A stretch of DNA of 64,000 bases from Rossellomorea marisflavi (GCF_009806575.1 NZ_CP047095.1:2732001-2796000), one strand, 5' to 3'. Shown: positions 22,276 to 33,015, counted from the first letter of the stretch. Notes: generated from the letters alone by a model not told the origin. Numbers and translations: made by a program.

Positions 22276-23250
22276 TTAGAGTCCTAAGTTATTTAACGGT
22301 GAGTGCTGCTGATATTTCTTCGCTACTTCCCCATCGGTAAAATCCAAATATGCCTTTTGCGTCACTTCAACGCTTGAATGGCCCAATATCCTCGACAATG
22401 TCACGAAGTCCCCTCCGTTAAGCAAATAGTACTTTGCGAAGTTATTCCTCAACTGGTGAGCGTGAATATCAACTTTGACTTGTTTACCGATCTTTTTCAA
22501 CATCCGCTCAAAATTACTGATGTCGAGCATCGTGCCTCTGATCGTCGGAAACAAATAAGGACTATCGCTAAATCTGTCGCGATATGAAAACCACCGCTTT
22601 AAGTCGTGCGTAAGCTTGTACGAAAAGAATACGTACCGCTGTCGGTTGTTCTTTGGATTTTCGATTAAGATGGCGCGCGCTTTAAAATCAACGTTCTCCG
22701 GTCGTAAAGAAACGCATTCTCCCGACCTCATCCCCGTATCCAACATTAGGCGGATCATGATCCAAGACCTAAAGCCGTGAAAGGTGCTTGTTTCGCATGC
22801 GTCTAAAATTCGCTTTATCTCCTCCCTTGTCATTAACGCCTTCTGCTTCCGCATGGGCTTTATGTTTTTAACCTTTTCCGCAGGATTCTCCTTAATTTCA
22901 CGCTCGCTGTGTAAAAAGTTAAAAAACACCTTTATGTTCCGGACATAGTTCGCAATGGTACTGTCGCTAATCGGCTTGTTTAAATCCGGCCTATTATCCG
23001 GAAAGTTCTTCATTTTGGACGAGTCCCTAGCGACGACCGTGTACTTCCCGCGCTCACGAAGATATTTTATGTATGCCCGTATGTGTGCCGTCTTTACTTC
23101 GCTCACTTCTGTTACGTTGAACTGCTCATCCATATACCTTGCGAATAAATTTAACGTTTGCTCGTAGCTTGCTTTCGTTTTCCTAGCGAGTGCCTTACTA
23201 TCGCAATACACCATAAAATTTTCGACCTGCAATAGAAAATCCGAGTACAC
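22276..23250 (-). CDS. Tyrosine integrase next to the attachment border
   Basis: 324 residues with a complete active site: Arg in LDTGMRSGECVSLR, Lys in ENPKNNRQRYV, His-x-x-Arg in HAHQLRNNFAKY, His in LGHSSVEVT and Tyr in QKAYLDF. An N-terminal SAM-like core-binding domain is present, longer than in XerC. Its C-terminal PLNNLGL recalls the recombinase at 13820. Only 148 bases of repeat-rich DNA separate it from spo0A, so it is the best candidate for the enzyme that placed this element here. Confidence 0.93.
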   Translation of the reverse strand: MYSDFLLQVENFMVYCDSKALARKTKASYEQTLNLFARYMDEQFNVTEVSEVKTAHIRAYIKYLRERGKYTVVARDSSKMKNFPDNRPDLNKPISDSTIANYVRNIKVFFNFLHSEREIKENPAEKVKNIKPMRKQKALMTREEIKRILDACETSTFHGFRSWIMIRLMLDTGMRSGECVSLRPENVDFKARAILIENPKNNRQRYVFFSYKLTHDLKRWFSYRDRFSDSPYLFPTIRGTMLDISNFERMLKKIGKQVKVDIHAHQLRNNFAKYYLLNGGDFVTLSRILGHSSVEVTQKAYLDFTDGEVAKKYQQHSPLNNLGL

Positions 23251-23270
23251 AAAAAACGCCTCCTACTCAC

Positions 23271-23397
23271 CGGTGATATTGCCGGTAAATATGAGACGTT
23301 TATCGGTAACTGCTCGAATAATTCATCGGTATGACAACCGTATAAGTCGGTAAACTGCGTAAGCCTTAACGTGGCTAAAACCGCTAGTCCTTGCGGT
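23271..23397. other. Candidate attachment site: phased CGGTA arm repeats and a core dyad
   Basis: CGGTA occurs at 23283, 23304, 23327 and 23348 (spacing 21, 23 and 21), with CGGTG at 23271. Close to the spo0A stop stands ACCGC-N8-GCGGT (23380-23397), the shape of an integrase core site: inverted arms around an 8-base overlap. The other att half would be left of this window. The dyad could also be a weak spo0A terminator. Confidence 0.55.
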
Positions 23398-23398
23398 G

Positions 23399-24175
23399 TC
23401 AGCTAGCCTTATGCTCCAAACGCAGCTTGTCAGCCACCATCGCAATGAACTCAGAATTGGTCGGTTTTGCTTTTGTCATGCTTACAGTATAGCCGAAGAG
23501 GGAGGAGATGGAATCGATATTCCCACGGCTCCAGGCTACTTCGATGGCATGACGGATCTCACGCTCGACCCTCGAAGCGGTGGTGTTGTATTTCTTTGCG
23601 ATATCAGGATAAAGGACTTTGGTGATGGAACCAAGGAGTTCGATATCATTGTAGACCATGGAGATCGCTTCCCTTAAGTACATATATCCTTTAATATGTG
23701 CCGGCACGCCGATTTCATGAATGATGCTCGTGATGCTTGCATCGAGATTTCTCGGTTTATGATCAGAATTCATTCGGGAGGAAGGCTTCTTGATGATCGG
23801 GTTCGTTTTTCCGCTTACCTGTCGGATATGGCTCACCAGGTTTTCCATATCGAACGGCTTCAGGATGAAATAGGATGCACCGAGATCCACCGCTTTTTTC
23901 GTCACGTCTTCCTGACCGAAAGCTGTCAGCATGATGACATTCGGAATGTTCTTCCTCTCCCTCAGGCGCTCGAGAACGGCAAGGCCATCCAGGTGGGGCA
24001 TGATGATATCCAAGACGAGTACGTCCGTTTCGACTTCCTCCAAGAGATCCAGGCAGTCCTGTCCATTATGGGCAATCCCTACAACTTCCAAGTCATTTTG
24101 TGAGGCAATATAATCTTCCAACAATGAGGTGAGTTCCCGGTTATCATCCACTATACAAACTTTAATCGATTTCAC
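23399..24175 (-). CDS. spo0A: Master sporulation response regulator Spo0A
   Basis: 258 residues from GTG at 24175, with AGGAGG upstream; the frame extends to an ATG at 24208 that lacks a ribosome site. Receiver domain: acidic pair in CIVDDNREL, phospho-acceptor Asp in [12 protein letters not shown], Lys in FILKPFD. The C-terminal DNA-binding domain ends [20 protein letters not shown] and EHKAS, like B. subtilis. The protein is intact although the prophage begins directly after its stop. Activated by phosphorelay, it switches cells to sporulation. Confidence 0.97.
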   Translation of the reverse strand: MKSIKVCIVDDNRELTSLLEDYIASQNDLEVVGIAHNGQDCLDLLEEVETDVLVLDIIMPHLDGLAVLERLRERKNIPNVIMLTAFGQEDVTKKAVDLGASYFILKPFDMENLVSHIRQVSGKTNPIIKKPSSRMNSDHKPRNLDASITSIIHEIGVPAHIKGYMYLREAISMVYNDIELLGSITKVLYPDIAKKYNTTASRVEREIRHAIEVAWSRGNIDSISSLFGYTVSMTKAKPTNSEFIAMVADKLRLEHKAS

Positions 24176-24234
24176 TAAACGTTTCCTCCTCAGTCCAAAT
24201 AAATTCACTGTTATTTTTTATTGTAAATTACTTT

Positions 24235-24362
24235 TTCGACAATGCAACCTAATTTCCTTTTATTTTTGAAAAAAACTTGAAATATATTCTTTTTCCTTCG
24301 TTTTACTTTCATTTTCTCTTAATTTCGACCTGATTCGATTTCCACACTGAACTTTTGTCGAA
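24235..24362. promoter_or_regulatory. spo0A promoter region with two 0A boxes
   Basis: TTGTCGAA occurs on the minus strand at 24235-24242 and on the plus strand at 24355-24362; this is the Spo0A-P binding consensus. Between them, AAAGGAAAT on the minus strand (24252-24260) fits a sigma-H -35 element. It agrees with autoregulation of spo0A as known in B. subtilis. Confidence 0.65.
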
Positions 24363-24409
24363 TTATCTTTATTTTAACGGAATTCCTCAGCTTTCACAAA
24401 CGCACAAAA

Positions 24410-24436
24410 AATCCGGCGCTTGCTCAGCGCCGGATC
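24410..24436 (-). terminator. Terminator of spoIVB
   Basis: Minus strand TCCGGCGC / GCGCCGGA around a 7-base loop, then TTTTTT. Confidence 0.9.
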
Positions 24437-24439
24437 CAT

Positions 24440-25717
24440 TCAACTTGCTCTGCTGTGATCTTTCTTATAAATATCAATGCCTGCTTCGCTCAGCATCCAC
24501 TCGATATGGACACCGTACCCACTCGTGGGGTCATTCACGAATACATGGGTGACAGCCCCTACGACCTTCCCATCCTGAATGATCGGGCTACCGCTCATCC
24601 CTTGGACGATCCCGCCGGTTTTCTTCAGTAACTTCGGATCCGTCACCTTCAACACCATCCCTTTTGTTGCGGGATATTTCTGCGGGATCGTGCTCATGAT
24701 TTCAATATCATACATTTCGACTTCCTTGCCATCGACCACCGTCAGGATCTGCGCTGGCCCTTCCTTTACCTGGTGAGAAAGAGCGATCGGCATGGGTTTA
24801 TCCATACGCTCATTCTCGATGGTCTGGTTCAGGCGTCCGAATATCCCAAACGGACTGTTCCTCGTGATATCCCCGATCACCTTATGATCGGATGAGAACC
24901 TTGCCAGTTTCTCCCCAGGCTTTCCATCGCTCCCTTTCTGGATGGATGTGACTTCGGAATGGACGATTTCCCCATCTGCCACGACGATCGGTTTCTTCGT
25001 ATCCATATCGGAAATCACATGTCCAAGAGCGCCATATTTCTTCGATTGGGGATCATAGAAAGTCATGGTGCCGATTCCTGCAGCCGAGTCCCTGATATAA
25101 AGGCCGAGCTTATAAGCAGCGTCCCCTTTTTCCCTAACCGGCAGGAGAGTGGTTTTGATGGTTTTCTTCTCTCTTTTCACCACGAGTTTCAAGGATTCCT
25201 GATCTTTTCCCGCGGATTGGACGAAAGGAGCCACGTCGGAAAGTTCTTCGATCTTGGTTCCATTGATCTCGGTTATCATGTCTCCGACCTGTATCCCAGC
25301 CTTTTCACCCGGGGAAACTTTTCCCTCTTCTGTATTCACAAGATGATGACCGACGACCAGTACGCCTACGGTATTCAATTTGACCCCGATCGATTGGCCG
25401 CCGGGGATCACTTTAAAATCTTTCAGTACTTCAACATTGACTTCTTTGACGGGGAGTCCGGCAATTTCAAAGACCACTTCGTCTTTTCCGACACGGCTGC
25501 CTCCCACGGATAATTGTTCGTTATTCGACGAAAGTTGTACCGTCCCTTCAGATGCGGCAGCAGGTGCTGATATGGGGAGAGCAACTTGATCCCCTTCCAT
25601 CATCCTAATGAACGTGGGTGTTTTCACCCACTGTTGGACAGGTTCCAAAAAACCGATAAGAATGAGCGAAACAAGGAGAATTCCACCTATGCATTTCCTT
25701 AACGAATCTGACTTCAC
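24440..25717 (-). CDS. spoIVB: SpoIVB serine peptidase
   Basis: 425 residues from GTG at 25717 (AGGAG upstream), equal to the family length. A membrane anchor at about 7-27, a PDZ domain at about 110-200 ([19 protein letters not shown]), and the S55 peptidase domain with His in GALGHVISD (about 233) and Ser in QGMSGSP (about 375). It is secreted from the forespore and signals activation of sigma-K. It stands upstream of spo0A, the conserved order. Confidence 0.96.
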   Translation of the reverse strand: MKSDSLRKCIGGILLVSLILIGFLEPVQQWVKTPTFIRMMEGDQVALPISAPAAASEGTVQLSSNNEQLSVGGSRVGKDEVVFEIAGLPVKEVNVEVLKDFKVIPGGQSIGVKLNTVGVLVVGHHLVNTEEGKVSPGEKAGIQVGDMITEINGTKIEELSDVAPFVQSAGKDQESLKLVVKREKKTIKTTLLPVREKGDAAYKLGLYIRDSAAGIGTMTFYDPQSKKYGALGHVISDMDTKKPIVVADGEIVHSEVTSIQKGSDGKPGEKLARFSSDHKVIGDITRNSPFGIFGRLNQTIENERMDKPMPIALSHQVKEGPAQILTVVDGKEVEMYDIEIMSTIPQKYPATKGMVLKVTDPKLLKKTGGIVQGMSGSPIIQDGKVVGAVTHVFVNDPTSGYGVHIEWMLSEAGIDIYKKDHSRAS

Positions 25718-25820
25718 TACTTTCACTCTCCTCGCTTCTAATCCAAACACACTGGTGATTTGGCTACAGTTTTACTTTTGCCTTTTGGAAGGACATTTAT
25801 AACTGGTAATAATGAAAAAA

Positions 25821-25842
25821 AGCTACCCGTATTGGATAGCTT
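25821..25842 (-). terminator. Terminator of recN
   Basis: AGCTATCC and GGGTAGCT form the stem; TTTTTTT follows on the minus strand. Confidence 0.82.
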
Positions 25843-25843
25843 T

Positions 25844-27543
25844 TCATGTCTCTTTGATGCTTCCTGCCAAATGAAGGAGCTCTTTGGCATGTTCAAGGGT
25901 AAGATCGGTGATTTCCACGCCGGAGATCATGCGGGAGATTTCCTGGATCTTCTCATTTTCCTCTAGTCTTTTTACCTTCGTGCTCGTGCGCCCGTTCGCT
26001 TGTTTCTTCGAAATGAACAGATGACAGTCTGCCATGGCCGCAACCTGCGGAAGATGGGATATGCACATCACTTGTGAATGGACGGCCACCTGATAGATCT
26101 TCTCTGCAATCGATTGAGCCACCCTTCCGCTGACACCCGTATCCACTTCGTCGAAGATGATGGAAGTGATCCCCTGATGCTTGGAGAAGATCGTCTTAAG
26201 GGCGAGCATGATGCGGGAAAGTTCTCCCCCGAAGCGACCTTCGAGAGCGGCTTCAGGGGTTCACCAGGATTCGTGGAGATATAAAACTCGACTTCATCCC
26301 ACCCCTCCTTCTTGAATTTCCGGTTTACGGCATCCCCGTCGGTAAGGAACTTGACCTCGAATTTCGTTTTATCCATGTAGAGCTGCTTCAACTGCTCGTG
26401 GATACTGACCGTAAGTTTCTTGGCCCACTTTTTACGGGCGATCGTCAGATTTTCCGCCTCCACCGAGAGATCATTTTCAAGGGACTGCAACTGATCTTGC
26501 AGCTGCTGTACATGCGAATCCTTGTTGATGATGGTTTCGATCTCCTCTTCGATCCGTGAACCATATGCAAGGATTTCTTCGATTGATGAACCGTACTTCC
26601 GTTTCAGTCCATTGATTTCATTCAGCCTGGATTCGATCATATCAAGCCTTCCCGGTTCAAACTCGAGCTGATCCAGTTCCGCCCTGATGGCATGGGCAGC
26701 ATCCTCAAGGATGTAGTAGGCTGAGGATACTGACTCAAGCGTCCCGCCAAACTGCGCGTCCACTTCCGCCGCGGTTTCAAGATGACCCATGGCGAGTCCC
26801 GCCCAGTCCATTCCTTTTCTTTCCCCGCGCAGGCTGTCATATGACGTCTGGAGGGCTTCGTATAGCTTCTCGAAATTGACGAGCTTCAGCTTTTCCTCCT
26901 GCAGTTCATCATCCTCATGCAGGCGGAGCTCCGCATCCTGTATCTCTTTTTGCTGGAATTGGATAAGATCAAGGCGATGAGCCATCTCCTGTTCATTTTC
27001 ATTCAACCGCTTAAGCTGTCTGGACACGGTCTGATACTCATCGAATACATCCAGATATGCCGTGAGCGACGAAGCAATATCCTTTCCACCAAACTGATCC
27101 AGAAGTGTCAGATGAAGATGCTCATTCATGAGCTCCTGATGCTCGTGCTGCCCATGGATGTCAATGAGCGTTGACCCGATTTCACGCATGGTAGCAATCG
27201 TCACAAGCTTTCCGTTCACCCGGCACACACTTTTACCCGTACTGGAAATATCTCTCCTGAGAACAATCATGCCCTCTTCGATGTCGATCCCGAATTCAGA
27301 AGCCTTTGCATAGCAAGGATGATGGCGATCGTCCAATAGGAATAACCCTTCAATCTCGGCTTTTTTCTCTCCATGCCGGACGAACTCGGATGACCCCCTG
27401 CCTCCTACCAATAGATGGATGGCATCGATGATGATGGACTTCCCCGCACCTGTTTCCCCTGAAAGGACCGTCAATCCTTCTTCAAATGAAAGGGCGATCG
27501 AGTCGATGATGGCAAAATTTTTGATTGAAAGTTCCTGTAACAA
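25844..27543 (-). pseudogene. recN: DNA repair ATPase RecN, one base short at a G run
   Basis: SMC-like ATPase that acts early at DNA double-strand breaks. Walker A GETGAGKSIIID is at about residue 30, a long coiled coil fills the middle, and the Walker B FDEVDTGVSG lies in the second frame. The first frame ends with an unrelated tail after SKVASGE; the second resumes with LALKTIFSKHQG. Adding one G to the five-G run at 26226-26230 restores SGGELSR, the ABC signature, and gives 566 aa, the family length. Either the strain has lost RecN or the base call is wrong; four other genes here show the same fault. Confidence 0.92.
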
Positions 27544-27662
27544 GAAATACTCACCTCATATAATAAGACACTTCCGATCATGTATCCCGGATAGAACCGA
27601 ATCACGTTGGAAAGTGCCTCTGTTTTCATTTAATTTACCCCGTCGATAGGGTGGTCAACCTT

Positions 27663-28115
27663 TTATAGCATATCAAGGAAACGTTTGGAAATGACTTCGG
27701 TTTCCGCTTCAGACCGACAAATGATCAAGCAGGTGTCATCCCCGCAGATCGTCCCGAGGATTTCCTCCCAGTCCAAGTTGTCGATGAGGGCACCGATGGC
27801 ATTCGCATTCCCCGGTAGCGTCTTCATGACCAGCATATGACCGGCAGCATCAATCTTGACGAAGGCATCCGTCAGCGTCCTCTTCAACTTTTGAAGGGGG
27901 TTGAAGCGCTGGTCCGCCGGCAGGCTATATTTATAGCGGCCGTCCATAAGCGGAACCTTAACCAGATGAAGCTCCTTTATATCCCTTGAAACGGTTGCCT
28001 GTGTGACATTGAAGCCTGCATTTTTCAGGCTGTCCACAAGCTCATCCTGGGTTTCCACATCCCGATTCGTGATGATTTCCCTGATCTTTATATGTCTCTG
28101 ACCCTTATTTAACAT
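27663..28115 (-). CDS. argR: Arginine repressor ArgR/AhrC
   Basis: 150 residues from ATG at 28115. The N-terminal winged helix ([34 protein letters not shown]) and the C-terminal hexamer/arginine-binding domain ([14 protein letters not shown]) are complete and close to B. subtilis AhrC. It represses arginine synthesis and activates catabolism when arginine is present. Upstream of recN, as in Bacillus. Confidence 0.96.
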   Translation of the reverse strand: MLNKGQRHIKIREIITNRDVETQDELVDSLKNAGFNVTQATVSRDIKELHLVKVPLMDGRYKYSLPADQRFNPLQKLKRTLTDAFVKIDAAGHMLVMKTLPGNANAIGALIDNLDWEEILGTICGDDTCLIICRSEAETEVISKRFLDML

Positions 28116-28612
28116 CACCATACACCTCTTACTCCATATTGAACCTGTATATTTATACCTCTACGATTATGTTAGCCTATTTCCTTGTACAAATCCACCA
28201 GAAACCGTGCAGATCTGCATGTTCTTTATCAGTATTGACGGAAAAGCGAAATGATTTTACATAATTATGTATAATTAATATTTTTTATCAATAATGTAAC
28301 AATATTCAAATATAGTTTTATTGCTGGAAAATAGAAAGAAATTTAAGACTTTTAAATGAAATCGTTTACCCGTTTGAAACCTACCACTATACAGTTTAGT
28401 GTATATAAACACGGGGTATAAGACTATAGGAATTGCACATATTACTTATTATTCAAGAATACCCATTTTTAAAAATTTTTATTTTTTTATTGTGCACCAT
28501 TTGAAAGCCTGACATGAATCGTTTGCTTTGAACGCAAAATACAAAAAGACGGGGGATGGAGTAGAAAAAAGAAGTTAGGTTCGGGTTAAACAGAAGGAGG
28601 AACATAACACTT
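28116..28612. promoter_or_regulatory. Long intergenic region before the permease, with a cre-like site
   Basis: About 500 AT-rich bases without a gene. ATGAAATCGTTTACC at 28356-28370 fits the CcpA cre consensus WTGNAANCGNWNNCW in 14 of 15 positions. Also visible are the palindrome ACATAATTATGT near 28260 and an inverted repeat CACTA-N7-TAGTG near 28385. AGGAGG precedes the permease ATG. The long leader may hold further control elements that I cannot identify. Confidence 0.45.
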
Positions 28613-30208
28613 ATGAGTCAAGGAAAATTTAAAAAGACGATATCACTATTGGACCTCACCCTAATCGGTCTTGGGGCGATCTTTGGATCTGCATGGCTGT
28701 TCGCCGTCAGTAACGTCGCATCCCAAGCGGGTCCAGCCGGGAGTTTCTCCTGGATCATCGGAGGCGTCATCATCCTGTTGATCGGTCTCGTATACGCAGA
28801 GTTAGGGGCGGCACTTCCCCGCACGGGAGGAATCATCCGCTATCCTGTCTACTCTCACGGGCCTCTCGTTGGATACATGATCTCATTCATTACCATCGTG
28901 GCGTACACCAGCTTGATTTCCATCGAGGTAACGGCAGTGCGTCAGTATCTGGCTTATTGGATTCCCGGTCTGACCAAGGCGGGATCGGAGTCACCGACGA
29001 TTGGAGGTTGGTTGCTCCAGCTGGGACTACTCATCGCTTTTTTCCTGCTCAATTTTTGGAGCGTAAAGGCTTTTGCCAAATCCAATATCATCATTTCCAT
29101 TTTCAAATACGTCGTTCCCATCACAATCATCGTCGTATTGTCGTTCCACTTTAAATCAGCAAACTTCTCTGTAGAAGCTTTTGCACCATTCGGCTTTGAT
29201 GGTATCCAAGGAGCCATCGCAACGGGCGGGGTCATGTTTGCCTATCTTGGGCTTCATCCCATCGTATCGGTTGCCAGCGAGGTCAAGAACCCTCAACGGA
29301 ATATTCCGATTGCCCTTGTGCTCTGCATCATCCTTGCAGCCTTGATCTATACGGCATTGCAAGTATTGTTCATCGGGGCCATCCCTACTGACACCATCAG
29401 CAATGTGGGCTGGGCTGGAATTCAAGAAGAATTCTCCCTTCCATTCGGAGATATCGCGATTGTTCTGGGTCTCGGCTGGTTATCGGCACTTGTGGTATTC
29501 GATGCCATCCTGTCCCCGGGAGGTAACGGAAACATCTTCATGAATACAACGGCGCGCCTTGTGTATGCATGGTCACGAAACGGTACGTTGTTCAAGACAT
29601 TCTCTAAAGTGGACAAAGTAACGGGAATTCCCCGGTCTTCCCTGTGGTTATCACTTGGGCTTTCAATCTTCTGGACACTGCCATTCCCTTCATGGAATGC
29701 ACTGGTTAATGTCTGCTCAGTAGCACTGATCCTCTCCTATGCCATTGCACCTATTTCATCGGCCACCTTCTCGGTCAATGCAAAGGGTCTAGAGAAGCCG
29801 TTTAAACTTAAAGGAATGAGTATCATCGCACCTATTTCCTTTATCTTTGCTTCTTACATTGTCTATTGGTCTGGTTGGAAGACCATCTCATGGTTGTTGG
29901 GCTCTCAACTGGTCATGTTCGTCGTTTACTTCATATTCAAGAAATATGTACCGACAGACAAAGTGAACCTTCCACAGCAGCTTAAATCAGCCTGGTGGCT
30001 CGTTGGGTATTACATCACTATGCTCATCATCTCGTACTTCGGTTCATTCGGCGGCGGAAAAGGATATCTGGATAATCCAGTCGACCTGATCCTTATTGCC
30101 ATTGTATCACTCGCCATATTCTTCTGGGCGAAGTACACGGGTCTGCCGAAAGCCATGATCGATTCGGATGATGAAACACCAGAAGAAAAAGTAGAAACTT
30201 CACATTAA
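28613..30208 (+). CDS. APC-family amino acid permease, aspartate:proton symporter-like
   Basis: 531 residues with about 14 membrane segments. The N-terminal APC signature is SLLDLTLIGLGAIFGSAWLF, followed by a conserved GGIIRYPVY in helix 2 and YLGLHPIVSVASEVKNPQRN in the helix 6-7 region. Length and sequence resemble B. subtilis YveA (AspP), which imports aspartate with protons. It reads opposite to its neighbours and is absent from this place in B. subtilis, so it was inserted here. Substrate is inferred from similarity. Confidence 0.8.
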   Translation: MSQGKFKKTISLLDLTLIGLGAIFGSAWLFAVSNVASQAGPAGSFSWIIGGVIILLIGLVYAELGAALPRTGGIIRYPVYSHGPLVGYMISFITIVAYTSLISIEVTAVRQYLAYWIPGLTKAGSESPTIGGWLLQLGLLIAFFLLNFWSVKAFAKSNIIISIFKYVVPITIIVVLSFHFKSANFSVEAFAPFGFDGIQGAIATGGVMFAYLGLHPIVSVASEVKNPQRNIPIALVLCIILAALIYTALQVLFIGAIPTDTISNVGWAGIQEEFSLPFGDIAIVLGLGWLSALVVFDAILSPGGNGNIFMNTTARLVYAWSRNGTLFKTFSKVDKVTGIPRSSLWLSLGLSIFWTLPFPSWNALVNVCSVALILSYAIAPISSATFSVNAKGLEKPFKLKGMSIIAPISFIFASYIVYWSGWKTISWLLGSQLVMFVVYFIFKKYVPTDKVNLPQQLKSAWWLVGYYITMLIISYFGSFGGGKGYLDNPVDLILIAIVSLAIFFWAKYTGLPKAMIDSDDETPEEKVETSH

Positions 30209-30241
30209 GACGTGCATTCTTATAGTCTTTTACCACAAAGA

Positions 30242-30279
30242 AAGCGTGGGACCATCAACCGGTCCCACGCTTTCTTATG
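30242..30279. terminator. Bidirectional terminator between permease and yqxC
   Basis: AAAGCGTGGGACC and GGTCCCACGCTTT pair around ATCAACC, with T-rich ends on both strands; serves the two convergent genes. Confidence 0.9.
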
Positions 30280-30280
30280 T

Positions 30281-31120
30281 TTACTCCTCATTCTTCTGAG
30301 CAGATTTGAATTGAGTATGTGCTTCCTTGATTACCTCTTCGGGTGTGACCTCCAAATGAGACACCCCTTCTTCCCGTCCCTGCCATTTGAGATGGATCAG
30401 GAACTCGATGTTCCCGTCCCCGCCTGTGATCGGTGAGAAGGAGAGACCTTCGATATCAAAGCCCTCATTCAGTGATAGGGAAATGATCTTCTCGATCACC
30501 GTCTTATGGACAGAAGGATCTCGTACGATGCCTTTTTTCCCGACCTGATCCCTGCCCGCTTCAAATTGCGGTTTGATGAGGGCGATACAGTCGCCGCCTT
30601 GCACAAGGAGCGTCTTCAGTACAGGGAGGATCAAGGCGAGTGAGATGAAGGAGACATCGATGGACGCAAGATTCGGCATTTCGCCTTCAAGATCCTCAGG
30701 TTTCACGTATCGGAAATTTGTCCGCTCCATGACGACCACGCGCTCATCCTTCCTGAGCTTCCAGGCAAGCTGGTTGTAGCCTACATCCAGGGCATAGCTC
30801 ATTTTGGCTCCGTTTTGGAGGGCACAGTCCGTGAATCCCCCGGTGGAGGCTCCGATATCCAGAAGGACTTTATCTTCTGCTGTGATATCGAATACCTTGA
30901 GGGCTTTTTCAAGCTTCAAGCCTCCCCTGCTGACGTAAGGCATCACTTTCCCTTTAACCGTCAGGGGTGAATCCTCGCTTATCTTCTCACCCGGTTTATC
31001 CAGTCTCACTTCGTTTGAATACACAAGACCGGCCATGACGGCCCTTTTTGCCTTTTCACGTGTTTCAAAAAGACCTTGTTCTACAAGAAGTATATCTAAT
31101 CGTTGTTTTTTCACTTTCAT
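30281..31120 (-). CDS. yqxC: TlyA-family rRNA methyltransferase YqxC
   Basis: 279 residues from ATG at 31120; the stop of dxs overlaps an upstream in-frame TTG. An S4 RNA-binding domain (RLDILLVEQGLFETREKAKR) is followed by an FtsJ-type Rossmann methyltransferase with LLDIGASTGGFTDCAL as the SAM motif and the catalytic-type Lys in ALIKPQFEAG. TlyA enzymes 2'-O-methylate rRNA. In Bacillus the gene lies between dxs and argR, as here apart from the permease. Confidence 0.9.
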   Translation of the reverse strand: MKVKKQRLDILLVEQGLFETREKAKRAVMAGLVYSNEVRLDKPGEKISEDSPLTVKGKVMPYVSRGGLKLEKALKVFDITAEDKVLLDIGASTGGFTDCALQNGAKMSYALDVGYNQLAWKLRKDERVVVMERTNFRYVKPEDLEGEMPNLASIDVSFISLALILPVLKTLLVQGGDCIALIKPQFEAGRDQVGKKGIVRDPSVHKTVIEKIISLSLNEGFDIEGLSFSPITGGDGNIEFLIHLKWQGREEGVSHLEVTPEEVIKEAHTQFKSAQKNEE

Positions 31121-31122
31121 GT

Positions 31123-33015
31123 TCAAGCCCTTTTTTGTTTTTTTGGTGTGATCGTCAAGATCCGGTCTACGACGTTTTCCTTCGTCATGCCGATTTCATT
31201 GAGCAATTCTTTGACGCTTCCATGCTCCACGAAATAATCCGGGATTCCGATGCGGTCTATAACGGCATCATGATAGCCTTTTTCCTGGGCAAACTCGAGG
31301 ACCCCGCTTCCGAAGCCGCCCTGAAGGACTGCTTCTTCAATGGTCAACACTGGTATTTCCTCGGAAAGAATGGAAGAGAGCATTGCCTCATCCATCGGCT
31401 TGATGAACCGTGCATTCACGACCCGTACCGATACCCCTTGCTTCTCAAGGTCTTCCGCTGCTTCCATGGCCATCGGGATCGTGGTACCGAATGTCAGGAT
31501 GACTGCATCCGTCCCGTCCTTCAGGATTTCCCACGAACCGATCGGAATGGTCTTCAATTCTTCGTCCATCTTCACACCGTAGCCATTTCCACGCGGGAAA
31601 CGCAGGGCGATCGGACCATCGTTGTAGGCAAGAGCCGTATTAACCATGTGCTGGCCTTCATTTTCGTCTTTTGGCATCATAAGCACCATATTCGGCAGAT
31701 GACGGAGGAAGGCAATATCGAATACCCCTTGATGTGTTTCGCCGTCTGCACCGACAAGACCCGCACGGTCGATTCCGATGAACACGTTGAGGTTCTGTCT
31801 GCAAATATCGTGAACCACTTGATCATAGGCCCGCTGGAGGAATGTCGAATAAATCGCCAGGAACGGTTTCATATCCTGGGTGGCAAGACCTGCCGCTACG
31901 GTTGCCGCATGCTGTTCGGCAATCCCGACGTCGAACATCCTGTCGGGGAATTCCTCTGCAAACCCAAGAAGGCTTGAGCCGACCGGCATGGCAGGAGTGA
32001 TGGCCACGACCCGCTCATCTTCACGTGCGACCCTCCTGACCGTTTCACTGACAAGGCTGCTCCAGGACGGCGGAGCTCCTACCGGTTTGATCAGATCGCC
32101 CGTATCGATCTTGTACGGGCCGGTTCCGTGCCATGTACCGAGGGTGTCTTTTTCAGCAGGCTGGAACCCTTTCCCCTTCTTCGTGAGGACGTGAAGGAGA
32201 ACCGGGCCTTTTGTCTTTTTCGCATATTGGATGTTTTCCTGTAAGTTTTCATAATCATGTCCATCGATCGGACCAAGATAGGTAAAGCCAAGCTCTTCAA
32301 AGAACATCCCGGAGACGAATAGATATTTCAAGCTGTCCTTCACCCGTTCAGCCGTACTGGCAAGCTTGCCTCCGACTGCAGGTATGCGCTTCAGGATATA
32401 CTCCAGTTCATCCTTCACCCAGTTATACTTATTCGCTGTGCGAAGGCGGCCCAGGATATTGTGCAGGGCACCGACATTCGGTGCGATGGACATCTCATTA
32501 TCGTTCAATACGACGATCATGTCCTTCTTTTCATGGCCGATATGGTTGAGGGCTTCGAGGGCCATCCCTCCGGTCAGGGCACCGTCCCCGATGACGGGGA
32601 TGATATAGGAATCTTCCTTTTTCACATCCCGTGCAATCGCCATCCCCATGGCAGCCGAAAGGGAGGTGGAGCTGTGCCCTGTCTCCCATACGTCGTGCTC
32701 GCTTTCATTCCGTTTAGGGAAGCCGCATAGTCCCTTATATTGTCTAAGGGTATCGAACTGACCTGCACGCCCCGTCAGGATCTTGTGTACATAGGACTGA
32801 TGTCCCACATCCCATAAAATTTTGTCCTTGGGACTATCAAAATGCTTATGAAGGGCTACAGTCAATTCGACCACGCCGAGATTCGGCCCGATATGACCGC
32901 CGGTTTTGGAAAGATTCCCGATCAGGAAATCACGGATATCCTGACTGAGCCCCTCCAGTTGTTCATTGGACATATCCTTTAAGAAAGAGGGATCTTTAAT
33001 CGATAATAAATCCAT
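31123..33015 (-). CDS. dxs: 1-deoxy-D-xylulose-5-phosphate synthase
   Basis: 630 residues beginning [15 protein letters not shown]; a GTG three codons earlier is the alternative. Thiamine diphosphate-binding motif [18 protein letters not shown], the invariant [14 protein letters not shown] with its His, and [16 protein letters not shown] in the pyrimidine domain. It condenses pyruvate with glyceraldehyde 3-phosphate, the first step of the MEP isoprenoid pathway. It sits next to ispA in the same direction, separated by about 355 bases. Confidence 0.97.
   Translation of the reverse strand: MDLLSIKDPSFLKDMSNEQLEGLSQDIRDFLIGNLSKTGGHIGPNLGVVELTVALHKHFDSPKDKILWDVGHQSYVHKILTGRAGQFDTLRQYKGLCGFPKRNESEHDVWETGHSSTSLSAAMGMAIARDVKKEDSYIIPVIGDGALTGGMALEALNHIGHEKKDMIVVLNDNEMSIAPNVGALHNILGRLRTANKYNWVKDELEYILKRIPAVGGKLASTAERVKDSLKYLFVSGMFFEELGFTYLGPIDGHDYENLQENIQYAKKTKGPVLLHVLTKKGKGFQPAEKDTLGTWHGTGPYKIDTGDLIKPVGAPPSWSSLVSETVRRVAREDERVVAITPAMPVGSSLLGFAEEFPDRMFDVGIAEQHAATVAAGLATQDMKPFLAIYSTFLQRAYDQVVHDICRQNLNVFIGIDRAGLVGADGETHQGVFDIAFLRHLPNMVLMMPKDENEGQHMVNTALAYNDGPIALRFPRGNGYGVKMDEELKTIPIGSWEILKDGTDAVILTFGTTIPMAMEAAEDLEKQGVSVRVVNARFIKPMDEAMLSSILSEEIPVLTIEEAVLQGGFGSGVLEFAQEKGYHDAVIDRIGIPDYFVEHGSVKELLNEIGMTKENVVDRILTITPKKQKRA

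Noticed and set aside
31048-31977. 309-codon plus-strand frame over yqxC/dxs
   Set aside because: Shadow of dxs; no ribosome site.
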